Below, piece after piece: positions 32,137-41,748 of a stretch of DNA of 45,217 nt. The translations under genes were made by a program, and so were the position numbers. The number at the start of each line of letters is the position of its first letter. Position 1 is the first letter of the stretch. The stretch spans positions 1 through 45,217 of the forward strand of contig CADCCH010000013.1 in NCBI GenBank assembly GCA_902799875.1, in the 5' to 3' direction. The notes under the pieces are model-generated. The model was not told the origin of the DNA. It worked only from the letters and a program-made list of their open reading frames with translations, and searched no databases. Source of the DNA: an uncultured Bacteroidales bacterium (GTDB taxonomy: Bacteria > Bacteroidota > Bacteroidia > Bacteroidales > Paludibacteraceae).

Positions 32137-34866
32137 ATGGAAAAGAAAAAGAGAGTTTACACCTTCGGTAACGGTAAGGCTGAAGGTAACGCACAAATGC
32201 GCGAACTGCTTGGCGGTAAGGGCGCTAACTGTGCTGAGATGAACTTGGTGGGTGTTCCCGTTCCTCCGGGATTCACCATCACCACCGAGGTTTGTAACGA
32301 GTACTACCAGGTTGGTCAGGAGAAGATCGTGGCTGAGCTCACCGAAGAAGTCAATGCGGCTGTCGCTCACGTAGAGGGTCTGATGAACTGCAAGTTCGGT
32401 GATCCGAAGAACCCGCTGCTCGTTTCTGTTCGTTCGGGTGCTCGCGCTTCCATGCCGGGTATGATGGATACCATCCTCAACCTCGGTTTGAACGATGTAG
32501 TAGCAGAAGGTATGGTCGCTAAGACCAACAACCCGCACTTCGTGTATGACTCCTATCGTCGTTTCGTACAGATGTACGGTGACGTCGTATTGGGTATGAA
32601 GCCGGTGAACAAAACCGACATCGATCCGTTCGAGGCAATTATCGACGAGGTAAAAGAGATCCGTGGCGTGAAGCTGGACAAGGACCTCAACGTAGAGGAA
32701 CTGAAGCTGCTTGTAGCTCGTTTCAAGACGGCTATCAAAGAGCGTACCGGCAAAGATTTCCCGGATGATCCGATGGAGCAACTCTGGGGTGCTATCTGCG
32801 CTGTATTCCGTTCATGGATGAACGAGCGTGCTATCCTCTATCGTAAGATGGAAGGAATTCCTGACGAGTGGGGAACGGCTGTATCGGTTATGGCGATGGT
32901 ATTCGGTAACATGGGTGATACCTCCGCAACGGGTGTTTGCTTCAGCCGTGATGCCGGTAACGGTGAGAACCTCTTCAACGGTGAGTACCTTGTGAATGCG
33001 CAAGGTGAGGACGTTGTAGCAGGTATCCGTACCCCGCAGCAAATCACCAAGATCGGTTCGCAGCGTTGGGCTGAGCGCGCCGGTATCAGCGAGGCGGAGC
33101 GTCTGGCTAAATATCCGTCTATGGAAGAGGCTATGCCGGAGATGTACGCTGAACTGAACGCTATCCAACAGAAACTCGAGGATCACTACCGCGATATGCA
33201 GGATATGGAGTTCACCGTTCAGGAAGGTAAGCTCTGGTTCCTCCAGACCCGTAACGGTAAGCGTACCGGTACCGCAATGGTGAAGATCGCTATGGATATG
33301 GTTCGTGAAGGCAAGATCTCCGAGAAAGAGGCTATCATGCGCTGCGAGCCGCAGAAACTGGATGAACTGCTCCACCCTGTCTTCGACAAGGACGCACTCA
33401 AGAAAGCGAAAGTGATCACCCAAGGTCTGCCCGCTTCTCCGGGTGCAGCTTGCGGTCAGATTGTCTTCCACGCTGACGACGCACAGGAGTGGCATGCAAA
33501 TGGTCACAAAGTAGTCATGGTTCGTATCGAGACCAGCCCGGAAGACCTCGCAGGTATGAGCGCAGCCGAAGGTATCCTCACCGCTCGCGGCGGTATGACC
33601 TCGCACGCTGCAGTCGTTGCCCGTGGTATGGGTAAGTGCTGCGTTTCCGGTGCAGGTGCTATCCAAGTGGACTATAAGGCTAAGACCGTTAAGATCGAAG
33701 GCGTTACCTACAAAGAGGGTGACTATATCTCCCTTAACGGTACTACCGGACAAGTATATGCAGGTGAGATTCCGACCAAGGCTGCTGAACTCAGCGGTGA
33801 CTTCAAGGCCCTCATGGACCTCTGCGACAAATATACCAAACTGCAAGTTCGTACGAACGCAGATACGCCGCACGACGCTGCTGTAGCACGCGCCTTCGGT
33901 GCCAAGGGTATCGGTTTGACCCGTACCGAGCACATGTTCTTCGACGACCAGAAGATCATCGCTATGCGTGAGATGATTCTCGCCAAGGACAGCGAGGGCC
34001 GCGAGAAAGCACTGGCTAAGCTGCTGCCGTACCAGAAAGCCGACTTCAAAGGTATCTTGGAAGCTATGGACGGCCTGCCTGTGAACATCCGTCTGCTCGA
34101 CCCGCCTTTGCACGAGTTCGTTCCGCATGATCTGAAAGGACAAGAGCAGATGGCTAAGGAGATGGGCGTTTCCGTTGAGGAGATCCAGACCCGTGTAGCT
34201 CAGTTGGCAGAGAACAACCCGATGCTCGGTCACCGTGGTTGCCGTCTGGGTATCACCTTCCCGGAGATCACCGCGATGCAGACACGCGCTATCCTCAGTG
34301 CCGCTTGCGAACTCAAGAAAGAGGGCAAGAACCCGATGCCGGAGATCATGGTTCCGCTCATCGGTATCCTCTATGAGTTCAAGCAGCAGAAAGAGATCAT
34401 CCAGCGCGTGGCAAAAGAAGTCTTCGCTGAGTACGGCGTAGAGGTAGAGTTCGAGATCGGTACGATGATCGAGATCCCGCGTGCTGCCCTGACCGCAGAC
34501 CGCATCGCTACAGAGGCTCAGTACTTCAGCTTTGGTACCAACGACCTCACGCAGATGACCTTCGGTTACAGCCGTGACGATATCGCTTCCTTCTTGCCGG
34601 CTTACCTCGAGAAGAAGATCCTCAAAGTGGATCCGTTCCAGGTACTCGACCAGAATGGTGTTGGCCAGCTGATCAAGATGGCGGTAGAGAAAGGCCGTGC
34701 CGTTCGTCCGGGTCTGCGCACCGGTATCTGCGGCGAGCACGGTGGTGAACCTTCGTCTGTCAAGTTCTGCGCACGTGTAGGCATGAACTACGCTTCCTGC
34801 AGTCCGTTCCGCGTACCTATCGCACGTTTGGCAGCTGCACAGGCAGCCGTAGAAGATGAGCAATAA
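32137..34866 (+). CDS. ppdK: Pyruvate, phosphate dikinase
   Basis: This 909-residue enzyme interconverts pyruvate, ATP and phosphate with PEP, AMP and pyrophosphate. The N-terminal ATP-grasp begins VYTFGNGKAEGNAQMRELLGG and includes VSVRSGARASMPGMMDT. The central phosphohistidine domain has His490 in GGMTSHAAVVARGMG. The C-terminal TIM barrel binds PEP and pyruvate (GLTRTEHMFF, MLGHRGCRLG, SFGTNDLTQMTFG, GICGEHGG with the catalytic Cys). In anaerobic Bacteroidota this enzyme often works in glycolysis with pyrophosphate. It overlaps the SDR gene by 11 bases. Confidence 0.96.
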   Translation: MEKKKRVYTFGNGKAEGNAQMRELLGGKGANCAEMNLVGVPVPPGFTITTEVCNEYYQVGQEKIVAELTEEVNAAVAHVEGLMNCKFGDPKNPLLVSVRSGARASMPGMMDTILNLGLNDVVAEGMVAKTNNPHFVYDSYRRFVQMYGDVVLGMKPVNKTDIDPFEAIIDEVKEIRGVKLDKDLNVEELKLLVARFKTAIKERTGKDFPDDPMEQLWGAICAVFRSWMNERAILYRKMEGIPDEWGTAVSVMAMVFGNMGDTSATGVCFSRDAGNGENLFNGEYLVNAQGEDVVAGIRTPQQITKIGSQRWAERAGISEAERLAKYPSMEEAMPEMYAELNAIQQKLEDHYRDMQDMEFTVQEGKLWFLQTRNGKRTGTAMVKIAMDMVREGKISEKEAIMRCEPQKLDELLHPVFDKDALKKAKVITQGLPASPGAACGQIVFHADDAQEWHANGHKVVMVRIETSPEDLAGMSAAEGILTARGGMTSHAAVVARGMGKCCVSGAGAIQVDYKAKTVKIEGVTYKEGDYISLNGTTGQVYAGEIPTKAAELSGDFKALMDLCDKYTKLQVRTNADTPHDAAVARAFGAKGIGLTRTEHMFFDDQKIIAMREMILAKDSEGREKALAKLLPYQKADFKGILEAMDGLPVNIRLLDPPLHEFVPHDLKGQEQMAKEMGVSVEEIQTRVAQLAENNPMLGHRGCRLGITFPEITAMQTRAILSAACELKKEGKNPMPEIMVPLIGILYEFKQQKEIIQRVAKEVFAEYGVEVEFEIGTMIEIPRAALTADRIATEAQYFSFGTNDLTQMTFGYSRDDIASFLPAYLEKKILKVDPFQVLDQNGVGQLIKMAVEKGRAVRPGLRTGICGEHGGEPSSVKFCARVGMNYASCSPFRVPIARLAAAQAAVEDEQ

Positions 34867-35647
34867 GCCATCCGCTACATACGCAATAGTAACCGGTGCC
34901 TCTTCAGGCATCGGTTACGCTTTTGCGGAAGCCTTAGCCAAGAGAGGCTACAACCTCCTTCTCGTCAGCAATGTCCCCGAGATCCATGAGGCTGCATCAA
35001 ACATCAAACATCAAACATCAAACATCGAGGTCGTAGGCCTCGTCCTCGATCTCGGTCATCAGACCTCCGCGCGCGAACTGTATGAATACACGCGTGCGCA
35101 CGGGATGGAGGTCGAGGTACTGGTGAACAACGCCGGGGTATATCACGACAAGGACATCCTCGATGACAGCGAGGGTTTCACGTCCCTCATCATGAACCTG
35201 CACATGTACACGCCTGCCATGCTCTGTTACCTCTACGGTCAGGACATGCGGGCTCGTCGAAAGGGTTACATCCTCAACGTCTGCTCCGTGACCTCCAAGA
35301 TGGCGGCGCAGCGCTTGGGAACGTACGGTGGTACCAAAGCTTTCCTGTCTCATTTCACCCGCGCGCTGCATATCGAGTTGCGTAAGTACGGCGTACATGT
35401 CACGGACGTTAGTCCGGGTGCGGTCGACACAGGACTCTACTCCATTAAGCCCTGGATGACCAAGATCGGCAAATGCCTCGGCATCATCGTGAGCCCAGAG
35501 ACCCTCGCACGTCGCGGACTGCGGGCGCTCTTCTGGGGACGGGCAAAAATAACAATACCCACCGTTTTCTGGCAGGTACTGTGTTTCCTGATTCTGCTGA
35601 CACCAACCTGTGTCCTCAGACTCATAAGAAAACTCGGATGGTTCTAA
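34856..35647 (+). CDS. Short-chain dehydrogenase/reductase, possible C-terminal membrane anchor
   Basis: This 263-residue SDR has the NAD(P) motif TGASSGIG (13-20), NNAG (91-94), Ser144 or Ser147 and the catalytic pair Tyr157-Lys161 (YGGTK). The C-terminal part ends in a hydrophobic stretch (FWQVLCFLILLTPTCVLRL), which may anchor it to a membrane, as in lipid-acting SDRs; the substrate is unknown. Residues 48-57 (ASNIKHQTSN) are encoded by a 7-base tandem array in the loop after the second strand. The start overlaps ppdK by 11 bases. A strong terminator hairpin includes its stop codon. Confidence 0.88.
   Translation: MSNKPSATYAIVTGASSGIGYAFAEALAKRGYNLLLVSNVPEIHEAASNIKHQTSNIEVVGLVLDLGHQTSARELYEYTRAHGMEVEVLVNNAGVYHDKDILDDSEGFTSLIMNLHMYTPAMLCYLYGQDMRARRKGYILNVCSVTSKMAAQRLGTYGGTKAFLSHFTRALHIELRKYGVHVTDVSPGAVDTGLYSIKPWMTKIGKCLGIIVSPETLARRGLRALFWGRAKITIPTVFWQVLCFLILLTPTCVLRLIRKLGWF
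34995..35026 (+). repeat. Tandem array, 7-base unit, four exact copies, inside the SDR gene
   Basis: Four perfect CATCAAA units plus CATC are in frame. Because the unit is not a multiple of three, each copy is read in a different frame, giving SNIKHQTSNI. Confidence 0.92.
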
Positions 35648-35664
35648 AACCTCCGAGTTTTCTC
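35629..35664 (+). terminator. Strong terminator hairpin of the ppdK-SDR unit
   Basis: AAAACTCGGA with GGTT pairs to AACC with TCCGAGTTTT, one bulged T, loop CTAA. The SDR stop codon lies in the loop region. A pyrimidine run follows, leading directly into the 8-base array at 35,665. Confidence 0.8.
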
Positions 35665-35696
35665 TTTCATTCCTTCATTCTTTCATTCCTTCATTC
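35665..35696. repeat. Tandem array, 8-base unit, four copies, between SDR terminator and Na/Pi gene
   Basis: TTTCATTC and CTTCATTC alternate twice. The array fills the gap between the terminator stem and the end of the convergent Na/Pi cotransporter gene. Confidence 0.9.
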
Positions 35697-35702
35697 TTTC
35701 AA

Positions 35703-37409
35703 CTACTTGTCGTGCTTGTGCTCGTAGAGCGCTTCCTCGACATTGATGATATAGTCACCCATCTTCTCGAGCTCCAGGATGATATCCATGTAGTTGACGC
35801 CGGTCGAATAATCGTACTCTTTCTCGGTGATGCTGGTCATGTTCTGACTCTTGAGCTCATCGCGGAAGTTATTGATTTCCGCCTCCATATTGGTCATTTC
35901 GAAGAACTCGTCCTGCGTGATATTGACGCGCTCCAGCGCATCCACCATCATCGCCTGCGCACCGGTCAACAGGTAGATCATCTGCTCCACGTTCTTCGTC
36001 TGTTTCTCGTTGAACGTGATATTGCTCTCGTGCTTGTGGCGGATGTAACGACTCAGGTTATAGTTCGCATCACCCACGGACTCCAACTCACTCACGATAC
36101 GGAGCATCTTATGTACCTCGTGCTTGGACTGATCGGACAAACGACCGTCCGCTACCTCATTCAAATACTGCGCAATCTCGTACTCCATACGGTCGCAAAT
36201 ACCCTCGTATTTCTCGATACGACTGAAGATCATCGCAAACTGCTGATTGTCCTTTTCGTAGAACAGGTCATGCACCATACCAATCATCCTTTGCGCACGG
36301 ACGGCAAACACATGCACCTCTTTCCATGCCTGCAAAATCGACAACTCGGACGTGGACATCAGACCACCGGAGATAAACCGCAGCTGACTGTCCGTATCTT
36401 TCTGTTCTGGCTTGGACGGCAATATCCACATCACGAGTTTCTCCAGATAAGGAATGAATCCGATGAGGATACAAGTGTTGATCACGTTGAACGCCGTGTG
36501 GAAGGTCGCCAGGATCGCATTGAGCTTATCCGGCGATACGTCACTCGGAATACCCGGCACAAACTCCACACCCCAGATACGGCATACATTGCCGACAAAC
36601 CAACGGAACACGCACAGCACCCAGATCACACCGAAGAGGTTGAAGACCAAGTGTGCCAGGGCCGCACGTCTGGCTTGCACCGATGCCGACAGCGCCACGA
36701 TATTCGAGGTGATAGTCGTACCGATGTTCTCTCCCAACACCAGCGAGATACCCATATCGATCGGCAACACGTGCGTCGAGCAGAGCGTCATGGTAATCGC
36801 CATGATAGCCGCCGAAGACTGCACGGCAAAAGTCAGTACACCACCCACCAACAGGTACAGGAAATACGATCCGTACCCCCAACTGGAGGTCGCCATGAAG
36901 AAATTACGCACCGGCGTCATCTCGTCCAGATGCATCTCGGTCGCGTTGATCTTCAGAGTCGTCAGACCTAAGAGCAAGAGGCTCAGACCCATCAGGAAAT
37001 CACCCAGGTTGGCGTTCTTCTTCGTGTAGATCAGTGCTACCGCCAGAACAATCGCCGTATAAACGACCAGACGTAAATCAAAACTACCGCCACCGAGCAC
37101 CATGATCCAGGCCGTGAAGGTCGTTCCGATGTTCGCACCCATGATGACCGAAATCGCTTGTGCCAGACTCAAGATTCCCGCCGACACGAAGCTCACCGTC
37201 ATCACCGTCGTGGCCGTCGATGACTGCACCGCCGCCGTGATGAACGCACCCGTCAGCACACCGGTGAAACGGTTCGTCGTCGCCGTGCCTAACACGTTAC
37301 TCAAGGTACTACCTGCCATCTTCTGCAGGCCTTCTGACATCACCTTCAGTCCGTACATCAACATCGCTACGGACCCGATGAGCGTGATAATTTGTAGAAC
37401 TAATTGCAT
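35703..37409 (-). CDS. Na+/phosphate cotransporter (NptA family) with PhoU-like C-terminal domain
   Basis: This 568-residue protein has about eight to nine membrane segments in its first 330 residues with the two family repeats around QSSTATTVMTVSFVSAG and QSSAAIMAITMTL, each followed by a GANIGTT or GENIGTT motif. Residues about 350-560 are soluble, helical and PhoU-like (EKYEGICDRMEYEIAQYL, LEKMGDYIINVEEALYEH). It should import phosphate with sodium. Its start overlaps the stop of the PEP-synthase-like gene by 10 bases, so it is the last gene of a gdhA-led unit. Confidence 0.9.
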   Translation of the reverse strand: MQLVLQIITLIGSVAMLMYGLKVMSEGLQKMAGSTLSNVLGTATTNRFTGVLTGAFITAAVQSSTATTVMTVSFVSAGILSLAQAISVIMGANIGTTFTAWIMVLGGGSFDLRLVVYTAIVLAVALIYTKKNANLGDFLMGLSLLLLGLTTLKINATEMHLDEMTPVRNFFMATSSWGYGSYFLYLLVGGVLTFAVQSSAAIMAITMTLCSTHVLPIDMGISLVLGENIGTTITSNIVALSASVQARRAALAHLVFNLFGVIWVLCVFRWFVGNVCRIWGVEFVPGIPSDVSPDKLNAILATFHTAFNVINTCILIGFIPYLEKLVMWILPSKPEQKDTDSQLRFISGGLMSTSELSILQAWKEVHVFAVRAQRMIGMVHDLFYEKDNQQFAMIFSRIEKYEGICDRMEYEIAQYLNEVADGRLSDQSKHEVHKMLRIVSELESVGDANYNLSRYIRHKHESNITFNEKQTKNVEQMIYLLTGAQAMMVDALERVNITQDEFFEMTNMEAEINNFRDELKSQNMTSITEKEYDYSTGVNYMDIILELEKMGDYIINVEEALYEHKHDK

Positions 37410-40348
37410 ACTATCGCTTTGTTGTTATATCCGTCTATAAACATGCGCAAGGGCTTGTCCAAACGCACGTGTCGTACCAAATCGGTCTCTGCCACCGCCG
37501 GCAGTTGATCCAGGGCCTCGCTGTCCAGCAGATCCTCCGGTCGCGTCCAGGGATCGATATTCATATATCCCACATTGAAACTTGTCAGGTTCTGGAAGAA
37601 ATGACTGCCTTGACTCGGTTCAATCCGGAAGTTCTCCAAGCTACATTCGGCTATCGCTTTCGCCTCGCTGATATCGCCCCATGCCACCGGCACACCCAGC
37701 GTCGGGATCTGCGAGCCCCATCGTCCGTAACCGATGAGCAGGTACTGCCTACCCTCCTGTTGCATCTTGCGGTTCCACTCACGGATCGTCTGCGCCATCT
37801 CCCGTGTCCGCAGTATATCGAACGCCTCGCGCTTGAGGTAGATGATATCCTTGACGTCCTCTATCTCACCCACACCCAAGGCATTGCCGCTCTTCAAGAT
37901 AGCACCACGCTCATCAATCGTGTTCCAGTCCACATTGGCCTTCAGACTGTCGGCCGAGATGGGACGTATCTGCAGCACATGGAAGATCTGCGGGTCGTGT
38001 TCCAGGTTCACCGCAAACTCAATCTCGATCGGAGTCTTGATCTCCTGCTGCGCGATATCGAGCAGCTCACGGATGATTGCTACCAGCGGGAAAGTATTGA
38101 ACTTCAACTGCGGCGCAAACGTCACAATACGCGGTCCGTCCGGATAACAGGAGTCCACAATCCGCATGTTCTCGCGGTCATAAGTGGATGCAATCAGCTT
38201 CAGGCTCTCGAACGGATCGCAGTCATGGATCGGTATCCGTTCCAGGTTCACCGCATCATCAATCGAGGTCTTGAACCGCTCCGGATTCAGACTCAATGCC
38301 AGCATGCTCTGCTGCGTCTCGCGCATCGCCAGATCGACCGTCGAGGTCTGCAGCACGTTCTTCGGGTATTTGGGACTGAACCGCAGCACTTGCTCACCGT
38401 CCACCACCGCTTTACCCAAACCGTACGCAATCTTCACGATGCCGTCTTCGGGTTTCTCCTTGCCCACCGGATAGAAATTGATGCTGCGTGCCACACCCGA
38501 TATCACCGGGAAATAATAATTGCCCTCCTGCTCACCGCATACTTCTTGCAGCACAATCGCCATCCGCTCTTCACTCGGCACGTTACCCGTGCTCACGATA
38601 TAACCTCTCGATGCCGCAAAATACACACTCGCGTACACGGACTTCACCGCCTTACTCAACATCCTCAACTGCTGGTCCTCATTCTCCGTGTTCGGGATCA
38701 TATAGGTGCTATAGACGCCCGCAAAAGGCTGGTAGTACGAGTCTTCCAGTTTACTCGATGACCGCACCGCAATCGGGCGATGGGATACACGAATAAAATG
38801 ACGGAGGGCTTCGCGTAGTTCAAGCGGTAGCATTGCCGATACAAACTCCGAGAGAATCTCCTCGTCCGTCAGGTCCGCATTGATCACGTACTGCAGTCCG
38901 TTATCGTGGATAAACTGATCAAAATAATCGGTCGTGATGACCATCGTCCGCGGCACCAGCACACGCACCTCCGGCCATTTGTCGTACAGGTCGTATTTCT
39001 GCAGCATGTGGTTGAGGAACGCCAGTCCTCTACCCTTACCGCCCATCGCACCGCTACCGCAACGGCAGAACCAGATTGTGTTGTTGTAGGTCTCGGGACT
39101 GTACTTGGCTACCACACCGAGCGCCTGGTTAATCCGATAGTCGTGAATCAACCGGATGTTCATCTGGCGTACGTTCTCGATATCCGTCTCGTCCTGAATC
39201 TGCAGCGCACTCACCGGACGACCGACCGCAAACAAACCTCGGGCAAAAAGCCATTTACTCAAATAGTTGTTGTCACTCAAACGCCGGAACGCTGCCGGAC
39301 TGATAGTCGAGATGATCCGCTCAAAACCCTCCAGGTCACACGCACGCGCAATCTCCTTACCGGTACGCGGGTCGCGGGCAATGAAATCACCGAAACCGAA
39401 CTCCCGCTCGATATACTCACTCACCTCCTGCTGCAGGGTCTTGGATTTCTTGACCACAAAACCCACCTTCAGCTTGTTCGCCACACTCCGCATCGACTCC
39501 TGCGAGCTCTGCATGAGGAACGGCATGGTCGGGTTATCTTCCCTTATCAACTTACACAGGTCCACACCCGCATCCAGTTTCTCCATCGCCGCCGGTTCTC
39601 CCTTGTGCAGCACAAAGCCCACATCGGAGATCACGCCGATCATGTTCTTACCGTACTGCTCGTAGAGCGCAATCGCCTCGTCGTAACAGGTGGCGAGCAG
39701 CACTTTCGGTCGTGCCCGCTTACGCAGCAACTGCTGTTTCTCGTTCAGCGCATCGCGGATCGCAATCGTGTTCTGCTGCAGCACCAGTTTGTACAGCAAC
39801 GGCAAGTACGTCGAATAGTACCGCACGCTGTCTTCCACCAACAAAATAGCACGCACTCCTTCTTCAAGAATGTCGTGCTCCGCATTCAGCCGGTCCTCTA
39901 TCAGTTTGATGATAGCAATAATAAGATCGGTCGAGTTGTTCCAGTTAAACAGGTAATCGATATCGCGTTTGTCTGCTTTCTCCATACGGAGAAACATCTC
40001 CTTACTGAACGAAGAAAGCAACACAATCGGACAATCCGGTAAGAGTCCTTTGGCCTCTTTCGCAAAATCCCACACCTCATTGCCTCCGGCGCTATAGACC
40101 AGAATAATCAGGTCAAAAGACTCCTGACTCCTGACTCCTGATTCCTGAATCCTCTTAATCGCCTCGCTCGGAGACTCCGATCGCACAATCGCCGGCGGGT
40201 TACTCAGATTGAGTTCCGCATACTCCTGCGCAATCTGCACGTCGATACGGCCGTCTTCCTCCAGTGCAAAACTGTCGTAGTTATTGCACACCAGCAGGAT
40301 CCGCCGTACCCGCTTTGACATCAATGAGGTGTAATTGCTATTGTCCAT
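37400..40348 (-). CDS. Receiver-domain protein fused to a PEP synthase-type ATP-grasp domain
   Basis: This protein has 982 residues (973 if ATG 40,321, MSKRVRR, is used). Residues about 15-155 look like a receiver fold without the phospho-Asp (DLIILVYSAGG). Residues 165-310 look like a second, complete receiver: acidic pair Glu172-Asp173 (LLVEDS), Asp242 (VISDVG), Ser281/282 and Lys300/301. From about 425 comes a PPDK/PEP-synthase N-terminal ATP-grasp domain (GAMGGKGRGLAFLNHML, IAVRSSSKLEDS, VLQIRPIS). The phosphohistidine and PEP-binding barrel domains are missing, so it cannot run the full PEP reaction. The real reaction is unknown. A 7-base array encodes QESGVRSQES in the first receiver. 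Its N-terminus follows gdhA after 31 bases. Confidence 0.85.
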   Translation of the reverse strand: MDNSNYTSLMSKRVRRILLVCNNYDSFALEEDGRIDVQIAQEYAELNLSNPPAIVRSESPSEAIKRIQESGVRSQESFDLIILVYSAGGNEVWDFAKEAKGLLPDCPIVLLSSFSKEMFLRMEKADKRDIDYLFNWNNSTDLIIAIIKLIEDRLNAEHDILEEGVRAILLVEDSVRYYSTYLPLLYKLVLQQNTIAIRDALNEKQQLLRKRARPKVLLATCYDEAIALYEQYGKNMIGVISDVGFVLHKGEPAAMEKLDAGVDLCKLIREDNPTMPFLMQSSQESMRSVANKLKVGFVVKKSKTLQQEVSEYIEREFGFGDFIARDPRTGKEIARACDLEGFERIISTISPAAFRRLSDNNYLSKWLFARGLFAVGRPVSALQIQDETDIENVRQMNIRLIHDYRINQALGVVAKYSPETYNNTIWFCRCGSGAMGGKGRGLAFLNHMLQKYDLYDKWPEVRVLVPRTMVITTDYFDQFIHDNGLQYVINADLTDEEILSEFVSAMLPLELREALRHFIRVSHRPIAVRSSSKLEDSYYQPFAGVYSTYMIPNTENEDQQLRMLSKAVKSVYASVYFAASRGYIVSTGNVPSEERMAIVLQEVCGEQEGNYYFPVISGVARSINFYPVGKEKPEDGIVKIAYGLGKAVVDGEQVLRFSPKYPKNVLQTSTVDLAMRETQQSMLALSLNPERFKTSIDDAVNLERIPIHDCDPFESLKLIASTYDRENMRIVDSCYPDGPRIVTFAPQLKFNTFPLVAIIRELLDIAQQEIKTPIEIEFAVNLEHDPQIFHVLQIRPISADSLKANVDWNTIDERGAILKSGNALGVGEIEDVKDIIYLKREAFDILRTREMAQTIREWNRKMQQEGRQYLLIGYGRWGSQIPTLGVPVAWGDISEAKAIAECSLENFRIEPSQGSHFFQNLTSFNVGYMNIDPWTRPEDLLDSEALDQLPAVAETDLVRHVRLDKPLRMFIDGYNNKAIVCN
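40119..40153 (-). repeat. Tandem array, 7-base unit, five copies, inside the receiver/ATP-grasp gene
   Basis: Three exact GACTCCT units, then GATTCCT and GAATCCT (plus-strand reading). In protein they give IQESGVRSQES, placed just before the core strand of the first receiver domain. Confidence 0.9.
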
Positions 40349-40351
40349 CTT

Positions 40352-40383
40352 TCGTTATACCGGGATTCCGGGATCCCGATTAA
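40352..40383. repeat. Degenerate 8-base array at the gdhA 3' junction
   Basis: CCGGGATT and CCGGGATC are flanked by the weaker units TCGTTATA and CCGATTAA. The block fills the gdhA to receiver-gene spacer and reaches into the gdhA stop codon. It contains the palindrome CGGGATCCCG. Confidence 0.6.
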
Positions 40384-41735
40384 ACTAAGCCTTGTTCTAC
40401 CATAGAGTTAGCGACCTTCATGAATCCGGCGATGTTAGCGCCTTTCACGTAATTGATATAGCCGTCTTCTTCGGTACCGTACTTCAGACATGCCGCGTGG
40501 ATATCGGCCATGATCGTACGCAGACGCTGATCCACTTCTTCCGCGGTCCACTTCAGACGCATACTGTTCTGCGTCATCTCCAGACCCGAGGTCGCTACTC
40601 CACCTGCATTCGATGCCTTACCCGGACTGTACAAGATCTTCGCACCCTGGAAGAGCGCAATCGCTTCCGGTGTACTCGGCATGTTCGCACCTTCGGTCAC
40701 GCAGAAACAACCGTTCTTCAGCAGATTCTCTGCGTCGTGTTTCTCAATCTCGTTCTGCGTAGCACACGGCATCGCGATGTCGCACGCGATCTTCCACGGA
40801 CGCTCACCCGGGAAATATTGTGCGTTCGGATACTTGGTCACGTACTCTTTGATACGTCCGCGGCGTACGTTCTTCAGCTCCATCACATACGCCATCTTCT
40901 CTTCGTTCAGTCCTTCCGGATCATAAATAAATCCGTCCGAGTCACTGAGCGTCAGCACTTTCGCTCCCAGACGCATCGCTTTCTGTGCCGCAAACTGCGC
41001 AACGTTACCCGCACCCGAGATGCAGACACGTTTGCCCTCGAAACTCTCACCGCGGGTCGCTAACATCGCCTCGGCGAAGTAACAAGCACCGTAACCCGTA
41101 GCCTCGGGACGCATGAGCGAACCGCCCCACATCTGCCCTTTGCCTGTGAGCGTTCCCGTGAACTCGTCACGAAGCCTCTTGTACTGACCGAACATAAAAC
41201 CTATCTCACGACCACCTACACCGATATCGCCGGCAGGTACATCCGTGTCCGGACCGATATGACGCTGCAACTCTGTCATGAAACTCTGGCAGAAACGCAT
41301 CACCTCCGCGTCACTCTTACCACGCGGCGAGAAGTCCGAACCACCCTTGGCACCACCCATCGGCAACGTCGTCAGGGCATTCTTGAACGTCTGCTCGAAA
41401 GCCAGGAACTTCATGATACTCAGGTTCACAGACGCATGGAAACGGATACCGCCTTTGTACGGACCGATTGCGCTGTTCATCTGAATACGGAATCCGCGAT
41501 TGATCTGCACCTCACCCTGATCGTCCATCCAGGGCACACGGAACATGATCACACGCTCCGGCTCCACAATACGCTCCATCACTTTCTGCTCCCGCAGATA
41601 CGGATACGCCATGATCATCGGTGCCACCGATTCTACTACTTCCCGAACGGCTTGATGAAACTCACTCTCACCGGGGTTTTTTCTTATGAGCTCGGCCATA
41701 AAACCGTCCACATACATCTGAGTCTGTTTGTCCAT
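40380..41735 (-). CDS. gdhA: NADP-type glutamate dehydrogenase
   Basis: This 451-residue hexameric dehydrogenase makes glutamate from 2-oxoglutarate and ammonium. Conserved parts are GPYKGGIRFHASVNLSIMKFL with the substrate Lys, LPMGGAKGGSDF with the catalytic Lys, DTDVPAGDIGVGGREIGFM, and the cofactor fold around VCISGAGNVAQFAAQKA with the Asp-rich LSDSDGFI. The start is supported by the promoter 40 bases upstream. A perfect palindrome in the leader may regulate it. It heads a unit with the receiver/ATP-grasp gene and the Na/Pi transporter. Confidence 0.96.
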   Translation of the reverse strand: MDKQTQMYVDGFMAELIRKNPGESEFHQAVREVVESVAPMIMAYPYLREQKVMERIVEPERVIMFRVPWMDDQGEVQINRGFRIQMNSAIGPYKGGIRFHASVNLSIMKFLAFEQTFKNALTTLPMGGAKGGSDFSPRGKSDAEVMRFCQSFMTELQRHIGPDTDVPAGDIGVGGREIGFMFGQYKRLRDEFTGTLTGKGQMWGGSLMRPEATGYGACYFAEAMLATRGESFEGKRVCISGAGNVAQFAAQKAMRLGAKVLTLSDSDGFIYDPEGLNEEKMAYVMELKNVRRGRIKEYVTKYPNAQYFPGERPWKIACDIAMPCATQNEIEKHDAENLLKNGCFCVTEGANMPSTPEAIALFQGAKILYSPGKASNAGGVATSGLEMTQNSMRLKWTAEEVDQRLRTIMADIHAACLKYGTEEDGYINYVKGANIAGFMKVANSMVEQGLV

Positions 41736-41748
41736 ATAAATAAAGATT

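Noticed and set aside
32812..34911. 699-codon open frame antisense to ppdK
   Set aside because: ppdK is fully supported by catalytic motifs along its length; the antisense frame has no recognisable domain and is explained by codon bias of the sense gene.
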